DNA of 64,000 nt from Chryseobacterium rhizosphaerae (GCF_003385455.1 NZ_QNUF01000004.1:186001-250000); one strand, 5' to 3'; shown: positions 42,856 through 52,755, counted from the first letter of the stretch. Translations and numbers: made by a program. The notes: generated from the sequence alone by a model not told the origin.

Positions 42856-43677
42856 ATGAAAAAAAACATTTTTATAGCAGCCGGATTATTATTTTCAATT
42901 TCTACACAGGCTCAGCTTTTAGATATTTTAAAATCTACAGTGAAAGATAAAACAGGTGTTGATCTTAATGCTCCTGTAAAAACAAAAGGTTCAGCCACAA
43001 CAACAGCGACCACTCCTTCTACTTCTACGAAGACATCTGCTACTTCAACTGCCAATCTTGGTAATCTTACGTCTTCACAGATCTCATCAGGATTAAAAGA
43101 AGCTTTAAACATTGGAGTCACTGATGGAGTGAAGAAACTGGCTTTAACCGATGGATTTTTCAAGAATGAAGCTGTAAAAATTTTAATGCCTGAAAAATTA
43201 AGAAAAATTGATACGACCTTACGTTCTCTGGGAATGGGAAGTCTTGCTGATGAAGGGGTAAAATTACTAAACAGAGCTGCAGAAGATGCGGTAACGGAAG
43301 CTGCCCCTATCTTTACCAATGCCATTACCTCTATGACGATTACAGATGCTAAAAACATTCTGTTGAGTACTGATAATGCTGCGACCAATTATCTTCAGGG
43401 CAAAACCCAAAGTCAGCTATTTACTGCTTTTCAGCCTAAAGTAAAAGCTTCTCTTGGGAAAGTAGGTGCAGACACAGTATGGAAGAACCTTATCTCAAAA
43501 TACAATACCTTCACAGGACAAGCCGTAACTACTGACCTTAACGAATATGTTACTACAGAAACCATCAATGGAGTTTTCAAAATGGTGGCTCAGAAGGAAA
43601 GTGGAATCAGAAACACTCCGGCAATGAGAACGACAAGCATTTTGCAGAAAGTTTTTGGGGCGCAGGATGGGAAATAA
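42856..43677 (+). CDS. DUF4197 family exported protein
   Basis: A 273-residue protein with a signal peptide (ending STQAQ, about residue 19). A Thr/Ser-rich linker (SATTTATTPSTSTKTSATS) is followed by the DUF4197 domain: SSGLKEALNIGVTDGVKKLALTDGFFKNEAVKILMPEKLRKIDTTLR and SMTITDAKNILLSTDNAATNYLQGKTQSQLFTAFQPKVK. The function is not known. It appears monocistronic and ends before a shared terminator. Confidence 0.85.
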   Translation: MKKNIFIAAGLLFSISTQAQLLDILKSTVKDKTGVDLNAPVKTKGSATTTATTPSTSTKTSATSTANLGNLTSSQISSGLKEALNIGVTDGVKKLALTDGFFKNEAVKILMPEKLRKIDTTLRSLGMGSLADEGVKLLNRAAEDAVTEAAPIFTNAITSMTITDAKNILLSTDNAATNYLQGKTQSQLFTAFQPKVKASLGKVGADTVWKNLISKYNTFTGQAVTTDLNEYVTTETINGVFKMVAQKESGIRNTPAMRTTSILQKVFGAQDGK

Positions 43678-43808
43678 ATTTCATTTGTCTTGAAACAAAA
43701 ATTCAGGATCCGGATTTCTTTGCTAACCATACATTCTGTTCTCTGAAAATTCTAAACTCGTGCCGATCGGTATGTGTTTACAACCTATTAGAAGAATTTA
43801 TATCACAT

Positions 43809-43839
43809 AAAAAAGCCTTGTCAGTGACAAGGCTTTTTA
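43809..43839. terminator. bidirectional terminator
   Basis: AAAAGCCTTGTCA and TGACAAGGCTTTT face each other. It separates the DUF4197 gene from the convergent scoB. Confidence 0.88.
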
Positions 43840-43845
43840 TTTTAT

Positions 43846-44499
43846 TTAGAATTGCATTTCAGGAATTTCTCCTTCGATGATCAGATCCGCTTCTGTAGCA
43901 TTGATGATATGTTCTACTGAAATACCGGGAGCTCTTTCCACTAGTTTGAAACCTTCGGGGGTAACGTCCAGTACGGCTAATTCAGTAACCACTCTTTTTA
44001 CACAGTTGACTCCTGTCAGTGGAAGTGTACACTTTTTCAGGATTTTACTTTCTCCTGCTTTGTTGACGTGCATCATGGCTACGATAATATTCTCAGCAGA
44101 AGCTACTAAATCCATAGCACCTCCCATTCCTTTCACCATTTTTCCAGGAATTTTCCAGTTGGCAATATCTCCGTTCTCTGAAACCTCCATAGCCCCAAGA
44201 ATGGTAAGATCTACTTTCTGGCCACGGATCATTCCGAAACTGAATGCAGAATCAAAGAATGAACCTCCTTCTAAAATAGTGATTGTTTGTTTTCCGGCAT
44301 TGATGATATCTGCATCTTCTTCACCTTCGAAAGGGAAAGGTCCCATCCCCAAAACTCCGTTTTCACTTTGGAATTCTACGGAAATACCATCCGGAACATA
44401 GTTGGCAACCAATGTAGGAATTCCTATTCCCAGGTTTACATAATAGCGATCTTTCAGTTCTTTTGAAATTCTTTTGGCAATTTGTTCTTTTGTAAGCAT
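43846..44499 (-). CDS. scoB: 3-oxoacid CoA-transferase subunit B
   Basis: A 217-residue beta subunit of succinyl-CoA:3-ketoacid CoA-transferase. Motifs include ISKELKDRYYVNLGIGIPTLVANYVP, the catalytic glutamate in EFQSENGVLGMGPFP, and MVKGMGGAMDLVASA. The enzyme activates acetoacetate using succinyl-CoA. Its partner scoA lies 2 kb upstream on the same strand, separated by a gene on the opposite strand, instead of being adjacent as usual. Confidence 0.94.
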   Translation of the reverse strand: MLTKEQIAKRISKELKDRYYVNLGIGIPTLVANYVPDGISVEFQSENGVLGMGPFPFEGEEDADIINAGKQTITILEGGSFFDSAFSFGMIRGQKVDLTILGAMEVSENGDIANWKIPGKMVKGMGGAMDLVASAENIIVAMMHVNKAGESKILKKCTLPLTGVNCVKRVVTELAVLDVTPEGFKLVERAPGISVEHIINATEADLIIEGEIPEMQF

Positions 44500-44595
44500 A
44501 ATAAAAACTTAGACTGCAATTTAATTATTTTCAACTGAATACAAAAGGTCTTTGTTGCGCTTGACAATTAACAGTGTTAGTTAAAATAATATCTG

Positions 44596-44603
44596 TAATT
44601 TTG
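44596..44603 (+). promoter_or_regulatory. promoter -7 element of the ABC exporter gene
   Basis: TAATTTTG fits the TAnnTTTG consensus, 18 bases before the start codon, in the short gap divergent from scoB. Confidence 0.45.
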
Positions 44604-44620
44604 CAACATTATTTACTAGA

Positions 44621-46423
44621 ATGAAAATACTTTTAAGATACCTTAAACCTTACCAATGGTTGATCATTATATCTTTGCTATTGGCAACTATTAATCAGGT
44701 TTTCTCATTATTTGCTCCGGCAATTACAGGGAATATCCTGGACCAGTTGGTCACCCATCCTAATTTTTTTGATAAAGAAAAACTCTTACCGAGAAATCTG
44801 GATGACTATTTATACGGAAACAAAATATACCATGGTGCCTTTTACTTTTTAGGATTGCTTATCGGAACAGCAATGGTAAGCAGAATTGCCAAAGCTTTTC
44901 AGGATTATGTGGTAAGTGTTATCACCCAGAAGTTTGGGGCAAAAATCTTCACAGACGGCTTAAAGCACTCCATGGCACTGCCTTATCAGGAATTTGAAGA
45001 TCAAAGGAGTGGTGAAACATTATCTATTTTAACGAAAGTAAGAGAGGATTCTGTAAAATTCATCACCAATTTCATCAATATTTTCTTTGGAATCTTAGTC
45101 AGTATCATTTTCGTTTCTGTGTATGCTATCCGGTTACATTGGTCGATTATGCCGGTATATATCTGCGGAATATTTCTGATCGCATTTATCACCAATTTAC
45201 TGAGTAAAAGGATAAAAAGCATTCAGAAAAATATTGTTTCTGAAACTACGGCTTTAGCGGGAAGTACAACGGAAAGTTTAAGAAATATAGAAATTGTAAA
45301 GAGTTTAGGACTCACCAATCAGGAAGTTATCCGATTGAACAATAATACCTACAAAATTTTGGGTCTTGAGCTTAGAAAAGTTAAAAGCATCCGTTCTTTA
45401 AGTTTTATTCAGGGAACGATGGTCAATTTTCTTCAACAGCTGATCACGCTGACCTTATTATTTTTAATTTTTAAAAATGTTGTGACTCCCGGACAATACC
45501 TGTCTCTGATGTTTTATGGTTTTTTCATTTTCGGACCGATGCAGGAAATTGGGAATATCATCATTTCTTACCGTGAAGCCGAGGCTTCTCTCTTCAATTT
45601 TGACAGTTTAATGAAAAAAAATGTGGAAGAAAAACCTCTTCATCCCAAGCAGATTGGTGCTATTGAGGAATTGGAGTTTAAGCATGTTTCTTTCAAACAT
45701 CAAACGGCTCAGTATAAGGCGCTGAATAATATTTCTTTTGACGTTAAAAATGGAGAAACCATTGCTTTTGTGGGACCCAGCGGTTCTGGAAAAAGTACAT
45801 TGGTCAAATTACTGGTGGGACTTTACAGGCCTCAGGAAGGAAATATCTTTTATAATACCATTAATGGAAAAGAATTTGATTTTGACGAACTGAGAAATCA
45901 GATTGGTTTTGTAACTCAGGACACTCAGCTATTTGCAGGAACCATTAAAGAAAATCTTCTTTTTGTCAATCCGAAAGCTACAGAATCTGAACTGGCGGCA
46001 GCTTTGCAGAAGTCCAGCTGTACCGCATTACTGGAAAGAGCAGAAAAGGGTATAGAAACAGTGATTGGAGAAGGAGGACTGAAACTGAGTGGTGGTGAAA
46101 AGCAAAGAATTGCCATTGCCAGAGCACTTTTAAGAAAACCCCATCTATTAATATTTGATGAAGCAACTTCAGCATTGGACAGTATTACTGAGGAAGAAAT
46201 AACTTCTACAATAAAAGATATTTCAAAAGAAAAAGAACAAATTACCGTTCTCATTGCTCACCGTTTAAGTACGATCATGCATGCAGACAGAATTTATGTT
46301 CTTGAACGTGGGCAAATCGTGGAAACAGGATCTCACGAAAACTTAATTTCCGAAAAAGGGTTGTACTATGCCATGTGGCGACAACAAATCGGAGAAAGGA
46401 AAACGCTTATTTCACAAGCATAA
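44621..46423 (+). CDS. ABC exporter, fused permease and ATPase
   Basis: A 600-residue half-transporter. Residues 1-320 form six membrane helices of a type-1 ABC exporter. The nucleotide-binding domain has Walker A (GPSGSGKS), Q-loop (GFVTQDTQLF), signature LSGGEKQRIAIARALL, Walker B (LLIFDEATSALD) and the switch His in IAHRLSTI. It likely acts as a homodimer. Substrate unknown: lipid, peptide or drug. It lies on the plus strand between scoA and scoB. Confidence 0.92.
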   Translation: MKILLRYLKPYQWLIIISLLLATINQVFSLFAPAITGNILDQLVTHPNFFDKEKLLPRNLDDYLYGNKIYHGAFYFLGLLIGTAMVSRIAKAFQDYVVSVITQKFGAKIFTDGLKHSMALPYQEFEDQRSGETLSILTKVREDSVKFITNFINIFFGILVSIIFVSVYAIRLHWSIMPVYICGIFLIAFITNLLSKRIKSIQKNIVSETTALAGSTTESLRNIEIVKSLGLTNQEVIRLNNNTYKILGLELRKVKSIRSLSFIQGTMVNFLQQLITLTLLFLIFKNVVTPGQYLSLMFYGFFIFGPMQEIGNIIISYREAEASLFNFDSLMKKNVEEKPLHPKQIGAIEELEFKHVSFKHQTAQYKALNNISFDVKNGETIAFVGPSGSGKSTLVKLLVGLYRPQEGNIFYNTINGKEFDFDELRNQIGFVTQDTQLFAGTIKENLLFVNPKATESELAAALQKSSCTALLERAEKGIETVIGEGGLKLSGGEKQRIAIARALLRKPHLLIFDEATSALDSITEEEITSTIKDISKEKEQITVLIAHRLSTIMHADRIYVLERGQIVETGSHENLISEKGLYYAMWRQQIGERKTLISQA

Positions 46424-46425
46424 AA

Positions 46426-46466
46426 AAAATAAAGCGCTGAATGTATTTTCAGCGCTTTATTTTTTT
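46426..46466. terminator. bidirectional terminator
   Basis: AAAATAAAGCGCTGAA and TTTCAGCGCTTTATTTT pair around a short loop, between the convergent ABC exporter gene and scoA. Confidence 0.9.
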
Positions 46467-46480
46467 ATGGTAATCAGGAG

Positions 46481-47182
46481 TTACTCTTTAGTTCTCACTG
46501 TTCTCTGCTCTATTCTCTTTTCAAATTTTTCTCCCTGGAAAATCCTCTGGATCATGATTCCCGGAATATGAATCTGATTAGGATCCAGTTCTCCCGGTTC
46601 CACCAATTCTTCCACTTCGGCAATGGTTATTTTAGCGGCTCCAGCCATAGGGTGGTTAAAGTTTCTGGCAGATCCTTTAAAAATAAGGTTTCCGGCATGA
46701 TCCCCTTTCCATGCTTTCACAATAGAAAAGTCTGCATCGTAAGCATGTTCCAGGATGTGCGGTTTTCCGTTAAATTCTTTTACCTCCTTCCCTTCTGCAA
46801 CTTCAGTACCATAGCCTGCCGGCGTATAAAAAGCTGGAATTCCGGCCTGAGCTGCTCTGCATTTTTCTGCTAAAGTTCCCTGTGGAGTAAGCTCAACATC
46901 CAATTCACCTGAAAGCATCTGTCTTTCAAATTCAGCATTTTCGCCTACATAAGAAGAGATCATTTTTTTAATCTGTCTTTTGTGAAGCAATAATCCTAAC
47001 CCGAAATCATCTACTCCTGCATTGTTTGAAATACAAGTCAGCTCTTTCACATCACTTTCTACCAAAGCATTGATTGAATTTTCAGGGATACCGCAAAGCC
47101 CAAACCCTCCAAGCATCAATGTCATCCCATCTTTAATTCCGTCGATGGCTTCCTTTGCATTTTTTACTCTTTTATCTATCAT
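46481..47182 (-). CDS. scoA: 3-oxoacid CoA-transferase subunit A
   Basis: A 233-residue alpha subunit. Motifs include [58 protein letters not shown] and [29 protein letters not shown]. It pairs with the scoB product in ketone-body and amino-acid carbon use. It ends in a terminator well before scoB, so the two subunits must be transcribed separately or by read-through antisense to the exporter gene. Confidence 0.94.
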   Translation of the reverse strand: MIDKRVKNAKEAIDGIKDGMTLMLGGFGLCGIPENSINALVESDVKELTCISNNAGVDDFGLGLLLHKRQIKKMISSYVGENAEFERQMLSGELDVELTPQGTLAEKCRAAQAGIPAFYTPAGYGTEVAEGKEVKEFNGKPHILEHAYDADFSIVKAWKGDHAGNLIFKGSARNFNHPMAGAAKITIAEVEELVEPGELDPNQIHIPGIMIQRIFQGEKFEKRIEQRTVRTKE

Positions 47183-47567
47183 GAAATATTAGATTTTTCT
47201 GTTGGCTAAATTTAATAAATTTTCCCATATATATGATGATGGGAAATGATACTGAATTCCCCATTTTACCAAATGGTTCTTTTTTACTATTTAAAGCCAT
47301 AAAAATCAAATTATTACTGCTAAAAACGAACAAGTCTGTTCATTTTTTTAGTATTTCTCAACAAATTGATTTATATTTGAAGCTGTAAATTCAGAAATAT
47401 TATACACTATACTTCCGATGTAATTTATGTAAACACAATTTCAATGTAAAATTATTTCCCGGCAGCCCTGTCTCTGCCCTACTATCCTTTTCGACCTTAT
47501 AGGCTTATCTATTTTCAATACGAAAACACACTAATCAGCACATAAACCATAAACTTAATAAAAAAGC
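47183..47567. other. intergenic gap of 385 bases
   Basis: No ORF of note. It contains the small perfect palindrome GAACA-AGTC-TGTTC (47328-47341) and a -7-like TATATTTG (47372-47379) facing the next gene but almost 190 bases from its start, so a long leader is possible. A CGACCTTATAGGCTT string near 47495 resembles the repeat at 24.25 kb. Confidence 0.4.
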
Positions 47568-49106
47568 ATGAAAAAATTATTTACATCAGCGTTACTGGCT
47601 CTAGTACTCAGCATCAACGTATATGCACAGGAAAAAACTTATTTTGATGAAAACTGGGAAAAAACAACCCAGGCCAATATGGAATATTACCGCGAGACTA
47701 CTCCCAAAGGTAAACTTACCCTCATCAAAGATTTCTATAAAAACGGAACGCTGCAAATGGAAGGTCTTGCTTCTGATACCACTCCAAACAGTGAAGTTTT
47801 CGAAGGCAAAGTAACCTGGTATACTCCTGAAGGCAAGATTATGAACTTCGTCACCTACTCCAACGGAAAACAGGTAGGTCCTTCTCAATCCTATGATGCC
47901 AGCGGAAAACTGATAGAAGATTTAGTATATAAAGCTGACGGTACGTTCAGTGGAAAATCCTTTAGCTATAAAGACCCGGAAAGTGAGTATTACTACAACT
48001 CTCTCACTCTATATGAAAACTCTACACCAACCCAAACGATTATTTATGACGAGGATATCAAAGGGATCAGATCTGAATCCATTATCAATAAGAATGGGGG
48101 CTATGAAAATAAATATTATGGTGAAAAGGGTAAGTATATTGGCAGTGCAACCTCTGAATCCGGTAGTGAAAGCACACAAGTAGAATATTACTATAACCCG
48201 ATGAGGGTTTCCAAAATTGAAAAATATAAAAGCGATGGCAGCATAAAAGAAGGTGTTATCTATGGAAAGAATGGAAAAATTCTGCAGGAACAGAAAAGAA
48301 ATAAAAAAGACGGCTATAAAACCACATATGATGAATCCGGAAAAAAAATAGCCCATTTAATTTATCAATACGATAAAGAAAGTGATACCTATACCCCTAT
48401 GGACGGTGATGACTATCAGTTTAGCTATGATTACAGCTATATTTCAACCGTTGATGTTTATAAAAACGGACTCGTCACACTTAATAAAGTATTTGACGAA
48501 AACGGGAAGCTTTCTACGGAAACGTTGCTAAAGGACGGTTCTACCCAGGAAATTAAATACTATTCGCCGGAAGGTAAATTAAGGTCCACATTGACGTATA
48601 AAGATGATTTGCCTTTTAGCGGGACTTCCTATGATGGACTTACCGAAAAACAGTATAAGGATGCCGTTTTAGTCAGCAGCAAAGTATATTATGAGGAGAA
48701 AAAACTGAAATCCGAAAAGAAATTAAACTCTAAACAGGATGCTTATGATGCGACGGTTTATGATGATAAAGGAGTAATTTTATATACCTATAACCAACCA
48801 TTAAGCGAAGATGGAGACGATGATTACAGCTTTACAGCACAGGTTGTACAGTATGTAAAAGGAAAACCTGCCAACAAATCTTCTGTAAAAGCCGGCATTC
48901 TTCAGAGTGGAAAAATCAAATTCAAATTAGCCAGCGGAGCAAGGGAGCTTGAGCGCAATGGAAAATGGATCTTATTAAAAATTTACAGTTCGGAAGGAAA
49001 ACTTCTTCAGGATACTAAGATTCTGGCAGATACCGGGGAGAATTCTTTTGCTACGGATAATCAAACGTTTATTCTCGAAGAGTATTTACACCCAGATTTT
49101 GAATAA
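47568..49106 (+). CDS. exported YwqK/MORN-repeat protein
   Basis: A 512-residue protein with a signal peptide (ending NVYAQ). The body is a run of about 20-25-residue repeats of the MORN_2/YwqK type: GKLTLIKDFYKNGTLQMEG, GKVTWYTPEGKIMNFVTYSNGKQVG, GKLIEDLVYKADGTFSGK and so on to about residue 400. Such proteins are often labelled toxin-antitoxin YwqK antitoxin, but the label says little; this one is exported and has no toxin neighbour. A compact C-terminal region (VKAGILQSGKIKFKLASGARELER) lacks a T9SS signal. Confidence 0.82.
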   Translation: MKKLFTSALLALVLSINVYAQEKTYFDENWEKTTQANMEYYRETTPKGKLTLIKDFYKNGTLQMEGLASDTTPNSEVFEGKVTWYTPEGKIMNFVTYSNGKQVGPSQSYDASGKLIEDLVYKADGTFSGKSFSYKDPESEYYYNSLTLYENSTPTQTIIYDEDIKGIRSESIINKNGGYENKYYGEKGKYIGSATSESGSESTQVEYYYNPMRVSKIEKYKSDGSIKEGVIYGKNGKILQEQKRNKKDGYKTTYDESGKKIAHLIYQYDKESDTYTPMDGDDYQFSYDYSYISTVDVYKNGLVTLNKVFDENGKLSTETLLKDGSTQEIKYYSPEGKLRSTLTYKDDLPFSGTSYDGLTEKQYKDAVLVSSKVYYEEKKLKSEKKLNSKQDAYDATVYDDKGVILYTYNQPLSEDGDDDYSFTAQVVQYVKGKPANKSSVKAGILQSGKIKFKLASGARELERNGKWILLKIYSSEGKLLQDTKILADTGENSFATDNQTFILEEYLHPDFE

Positions 49107-49129
49107 CATCTCAATCACTTTATGATACG

Positions 49130-49162
49130 AAAAGCAGCTTCAGTTTTTGAGGCTGCTTTTTT
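49130..49162 (+). terminator. rho-independent terminator
   Basis: AAAAGCAGC and GCTGCTTTT form the stem, followed by more T. It closes the YwqK-repeat gene. Confidence 0.85.
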
Positions 49163-49227
49163 ATAAAATAAAAGGTCAGCATCCTACAAAGGTCAGGTAT
49201 GATATGCAAAACCTTTTTATTTACTGC

Positions 49228-49260
49228 AAAAAAACAGGCTGCCATTTCTGGCAGCCTGTT
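49228..49260 (-). terminator. terminator of the metallophosphoesterase gene
   Basis: ACAGGCTGCCA and TGGCAGCCTGT pair around TTTC; on the minus strand a run of seven T follows. Confidence 0.9.
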
Positions 49261-49284
49261 TATCCCTTATGTTAATTTTCCTTT

Positions 49285-52023
49285 TTACTGAATAATCAGT
49301 TTTAAAGTGAATAATTTTCTACCATGTACTTTCACAAAGTATACTCCTTTCGGAAGGTTTTCATTCACTAAAGAGAAACGTTGATTATTGATATTTTTTG
49401 ATACATACAGCAATTCGCCTGATGCGGATACCAATTCAATTTTCTCAATCGGATAATCACTCTTAATGAAAGTAGGTTCTCCCGGTTTAGTAGGGTTTGG
49501 ATATAACACTACATTTTTCTCGGTACTTCTTGTCTCCTCTGTTCCTAAAGTAGGTGAAGTCACCTGAAACTGTACTCTGTTTGAAACCTCGGTATAAGAA
49601 TCATTGGTAAACATCACCATATAATAATTGCCCGGTGTGGCAGGTACTGCCGTTCCCTGAATTGTTTTTGTTCCCTGTGTAATCCCGTCAAAGTAAGTAT
49701 AGGAAACAAAATTATCATCCGGAGTCTGAATATTTTGCGGATAAATTCCTAACCAGTCTTTAATAATTCCGGGAGAATCTGTCCATGATGCAGTGATGCT
49801 CTCTCCAAGAGTATAAACAGGTTTGTTGGTCCATAATTCAGTAACAATGTCTCCGACTTTAAAGAATACTTTCTCCCCAATTCCGGTATAGCCATCTTCC
49901 AATAGGTACTGAGCATAATAATATCCTTTGGGAAGACCTGTAAAATTAAGAGTTCCTGATGCCGTTGTCACATAACTCCATTTTAAAGAATTTGTGGTTC
50001 CAGGAGTCTGTCCCATTTTATAGATCCCGATCCAGTCTTTCACCAGGTTGGGTCCGTTGCTGAAATTAATCACCACAGTACCTCCTACAGGATAGGCATC
50101 AGCAGTAGTTTGCAGCTGAACTTTCGGGCCTACATAGAAGTTTTTTCTTGGGGTAATTTCCGTATATCCACCGTTGGCAAAAAAGCCTGCAAAGTACTGC
50201 CCTTTCGCAGCTAAACCATTATTGAAAGTAACCGTTCCTGCAGTCTGTCCGTTGGTATAGATAAATCCTTGTGAAGTTGTAGTGGCCGGTGTTTGTCCTT
50301 TTTTATAAAGTCCTACCCAATCCTGCTGATTTCCGGGACCTCCTGTAAAAGTGGCAACAATAGGTTCGCTTTGAGTGTATTCAGTTTTGTCTAAAGCAAA
50401 TGTAGGGTTGGATACCACACTTCCTACAATTTCAAATTGTTTTACATCACTCCAGTCACTCCATTCAAGATTTCTGTCTCTGTATCTTGTTTTCACATAA
50501 TAAGTACCGTTCGGGATAGAATTGGCTGCCAGCATTACTTTTGTAATATCTACTCCATCATTAAGGTTTTTGGCTTTATCCGGATTTCCGTTACCGTCTT
50601 TTCCGAACCAGTTTTCAAAATCACGGTAGACTTCTTTTTCAATGACAGAAAAATCTGCTGCTTTACTGATCAGGAACTGAGTGGTATTTAAAAGTTCCCC
50701 GTTTGAAGATGAAAATGCACTTCCATTCAATGTCAAAGGTAAGGTAATTGGACCGGTAAAAGTATTGGTAACAGATGGTTTCGCTGGTTTGGGCTGGTTC
50801 TTATACCTGTGGAAAGAATCTACCAATTCGTTGTTTTTCTTAGTATATACACCTCCGATAGAGTAACATTCTACGTCTACTTTTCCGCTTTGTACATCTA
50901 TTTCTACGATCTGGTACGTCCAGTCCGTTAGCGTTTTCTGAACATCATCAAAATCCTGTTCATTAGACATTCCCCAATATTGATCCCAGGCAGTTCCTCC
51001 TGAAATAATCTGATAATTCGGTGTATTTTTCAGCTGACCTCTGTGGTAGAGGTGATGGTGAGCCCCTACATGCATTAAGTATTTATCAGAAGTCACTAAA
51101 AGTGGTACCGCATTATTTCTTACCCATGTAGAAATATCTCCTACATATTGTTCTGCCTGATAGGGTCTGTGGCTTAAAGAGATAATCCAGTCTACCGTAG
51201 GGTCATTGTTGGCTTCATTTAAAATCTGCTGCAGCCAGGTCTGTTGTGCAGATCCGGTATGCTCAGAGCTCAAACTTACAAACAATACATTTCCTGCCTG
51301 TTGAGCATAGTAATTCTCATTTCCGGAAGTGATATTCTTATATTTAATCTCATCAATATAAAAATGAGCATAATAAGAATTCATTCCTAAAGTTCCATAG
51401 GTTTCATGATTTCCTACTGTTGTCTGGATAGGCAGGTAAGGTGATAATTTGATATTCTTTTTAAAATGAACATTTTCATAATGATCCAATGTTCCTACAT
51501 CTACCTGATCTCCTACCATAAAAGTAAGGGCAATATTATCCGAAGGGTCGGCTGTGGCACCAAACTTTTGCTTTAATTTTTTAAAAGCATTCAAAGTAAG
51601 GGTATCATATCTTGGTTCTGCCTTGATCTGATTATCTCCCATGATAAGGAAACGGATTTTCCCATCAGCCGTTACAGGTTGCCCCGGTAAAGGAAGTGTT
51701 CTGAAATTATAAACTGCAGACTCACTGGTTCCTGTTTTTATCTTATAATAGTATTTTGTATTGGGCTGTAAGTTGGTAACTTTTGCCGTGTGATAATAGT
51801 AATTGTTATTATATCCTGTATCCGAGAAGATATTGGTTGTCCCGGTTACAGTTACATTCAGATTCGTTGGAGAGTTTCCATAAATTACGGTTGTTTCGTT
51901 ATTGGAAGCTGTTTTCCAATTGATGATCATAGAATTCGGAGTAGGGTTTTGCAGATAGGGAAACAAAGCCTGCCCGAATGCCATCTGGACCGCGAAACAA
52001 AAAAAGAAGAAATAATGTTTCAT
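49285..52023 (-). CDS. T9SS-secreted metallophosphoesterase with three tandem repeats
   Basis: A 912-residue secreted protein. A signal peptide (ending MAFGQ) and a purple-acid-phosphatase-type N-terminal beta domain (about 20-110) lead to a calcineurin-like phosphoesterase with FLIMGDNQ, FMVGDQVD, TVGNHETYG, LSHRP and HVGAHHHLYHRG. Three related repeats of about 90-100 residues follow (about 539-824), each with a KDW-GIY-type motif (QDWVGLYKKGQTP, KDWIGIYKMGQTP, KDWLGIYPQNIQTP) and an aromatic GYTEI-like end. A T9SS type A domain closes it (VVLYPNPTKPG, LPKGVYFVKVHG). It probably frees phosphate outside the cell; the repeats may bind a surface or sugar. Confidence 0.9.
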   Translation of the reverse strand: MKHYFFFFCFAVQMAFGQALFPYLQNPTPNSMIINWKTASNNETTVIYGNSPTNLNVTVTGTTNIFSDTGYNNNYYYHTAKVTNLQPNTKYYYKIKTGTSESAVYNFRTLPLPGQPVTADGKIRFLIMGDNQIKAEPRYDTLTLNAFKKLKQKFGATADPSDNIALTFMVGDQVDVGTLDHYENVHFKKNIKLSPYLPIQTTVGNHETYGTLGMNSYYAHFYIDEIKYKNITSGNENYYAQQAGNVLFVSLSSEHTGSAQQTWLQQILNEANNDPTVDWIISLSHRPYQAEQYVGDISTWVRNNAVPLLVTSDKYLMHVGAHHHLYHRGQLKNTPNYQIISGGTAWDQYWGMSNEQDFDDVQKTLTDWTYQIVEIDVQSGKVDVECYSIGGVYTKKNNELVDSFHRYKNQPKPAKPSVTNTFTGPITLPLTLNGSAFSSSNGELLNTTQFLISKAADFSVIEKEVYRDFENWFGKDGNGNPDKAKNLNDGVDITKVMLAANSIPNGTYYVKTRYRDRNLEWSDWSDVKQFEIVGSVVSNPTFALDKTEYTQSEPIVATFTGGPGNQQDWVGLYKKGQTPATTTSQGFIYTNGQTAGTVTFNNGLAAKGQYFAGFFANGGYTEITPRKNFYVGPKVQLQTTADAYPVGGTVVINFSNGPNLVKDWIGIYKMGQTPGTTNSLKWSYVTTASGTLNFTGLPKGYYYAQYLLEDGYTGIGEKVFFKVGDIVTELWTNKPVYTLGESITASWTDSPGIIKDWLGIYPQNIQTPDDNFVSYTYFDGITQGTKTIQGTAVPATPGNYYMVMFTNDSYTEVSNRVQFQVTSPTLGTEETRSTEKNVVLYPNPTKPGEPTFIKSDYPIEKIELVSASGELLYVSKNINNQRFSLVNENLPKGVYFVKVHGRKLFTLKLIIQ

Positions 52024-52211
52024 AGTAGTTTAATTTTAAAATAGCATATAGAGTTATAAATTGTAAATCAGTGGTTTAAAAATCTTTATTCTGATTTTTA
52101 TTTCGGGCAAAAGTAGACTTCCCATATAAACTGTGGCTGATGGAATCTTAACGAAAATGTTAATTTTTTAACAAAAACTCAATGAAAAAATTATAGTTTT
52201 TACTACATTAT

Positions 52212-52247
52212 TTGTTTGGTATATATAAAAACTATTTTGTACATTTG
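52212..52247 (+). promoter_or_regulatory. promoter of rplS
   Basis: TTG (52216-52218) and TACATTTG (52240-52247) are 21 bases apart, the usual -33/-7 layout. The leader to the start codon is about 65 bases. The rest of the 290-base gap shows no ORF. Confidence 0.6.
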
Positions 52248-52315
52248 CAACCTGTTATTCAACCTCTGACGAAAAGCGTGTAAGTTGCTTAGCTTTAACA
52301 TTTTATTTATTAATA

Positions 52316-52672
52316 ATGGATTTATTAAAGTACGTACAAGACAAGTACATTACAAAAAAAGAATTCCCTGAATTCAAAGCAGGTGATACAATCACTGTGT
52401 ATTACGAAATTAAAGAAGGACAAAAAACAAGAACTCAGTTCTTCAAGGGAACAGTTATCCAATTAAGAGGTGCTGGATCTACAAAAACTTTTACCATCAG
52501 AAAAATGAGTGGTGATGTAGGTGTAGAGAGAGTATTCCCTATTAACTTACCTGCACTTCAAAAAATTGAAGTTGATAGAAGAGGTAGAGTTAGAAGAGCT
52601 AGAATTTACTACTTCAGAGACCTTAGAGGTAAAAAAGCAAGAATTAAAGACGCTGCTTACAAGAAGAAATAA
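52316..52672 (+). CDS. rplS: 50S ribosomal protein L19
   Basis: A 118-residue ribosomal protein, full length. Characteristic blocks are FKAGDTITVYYEIKEGQKTRTQFFKGTVIQ, TFTIRKMSGDVGVERVFPINLPALQKIEVDRRGRVRRARIYYFRDLRGKKARIKD. L19 lies at the 30S-50S interface. It stands alone with its own promoter and terminator. Confidence 0.97.
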   Translation: MDLLKYVQDKYITKKEFPEFKAGDTITVYYEIKEGQKTRTQFFKGTVIQLRGAGSTKTFTIRKMSGDVGVERVFPINLPALQKIEVDRRGRVRRARIYYFRDLRGKKARIKDAAYKKK

Positions 52673-52691
52673 TTCAGACAACAATACATAC

Positions 52692-52731
52692 AAAAAGAGG
52701 CTGTTTACATACGTAGACAGTCTCTTTTTTT
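52692..52731 (+). terminator. terminator of rplS
   Basis: AAAGAGGCTGTTTAC and GTAGACAGTCTCTTT pair with few mismatches and a T run follows. Confidence 0.88.
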
Positions 52732-52755
52732 ATAAGTGATAAATAATGGGTAACG

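Noticed and set aside
42912..43388. Long minus-strand open frame of 158 codons
   Set aside because: It lies opposite the DUF4197 gene, whose signal peptide and domain are clear; the antisense product is low-complexity Val/Ser/Phe sequence typical of a shadow.
43877..44401. Plus-strand open frame of 174 codons
   Set aside because: It is antisense to scoB, which has all family motifs; the product is Ser/Pro/Ile-rich and not protein-like.
47568..49106. Toxin-antitoxin system antitoxin (YwqK label)
   Set aside because: The protein is exported, built of MORN-type repeats and has no toxin gene beside it.
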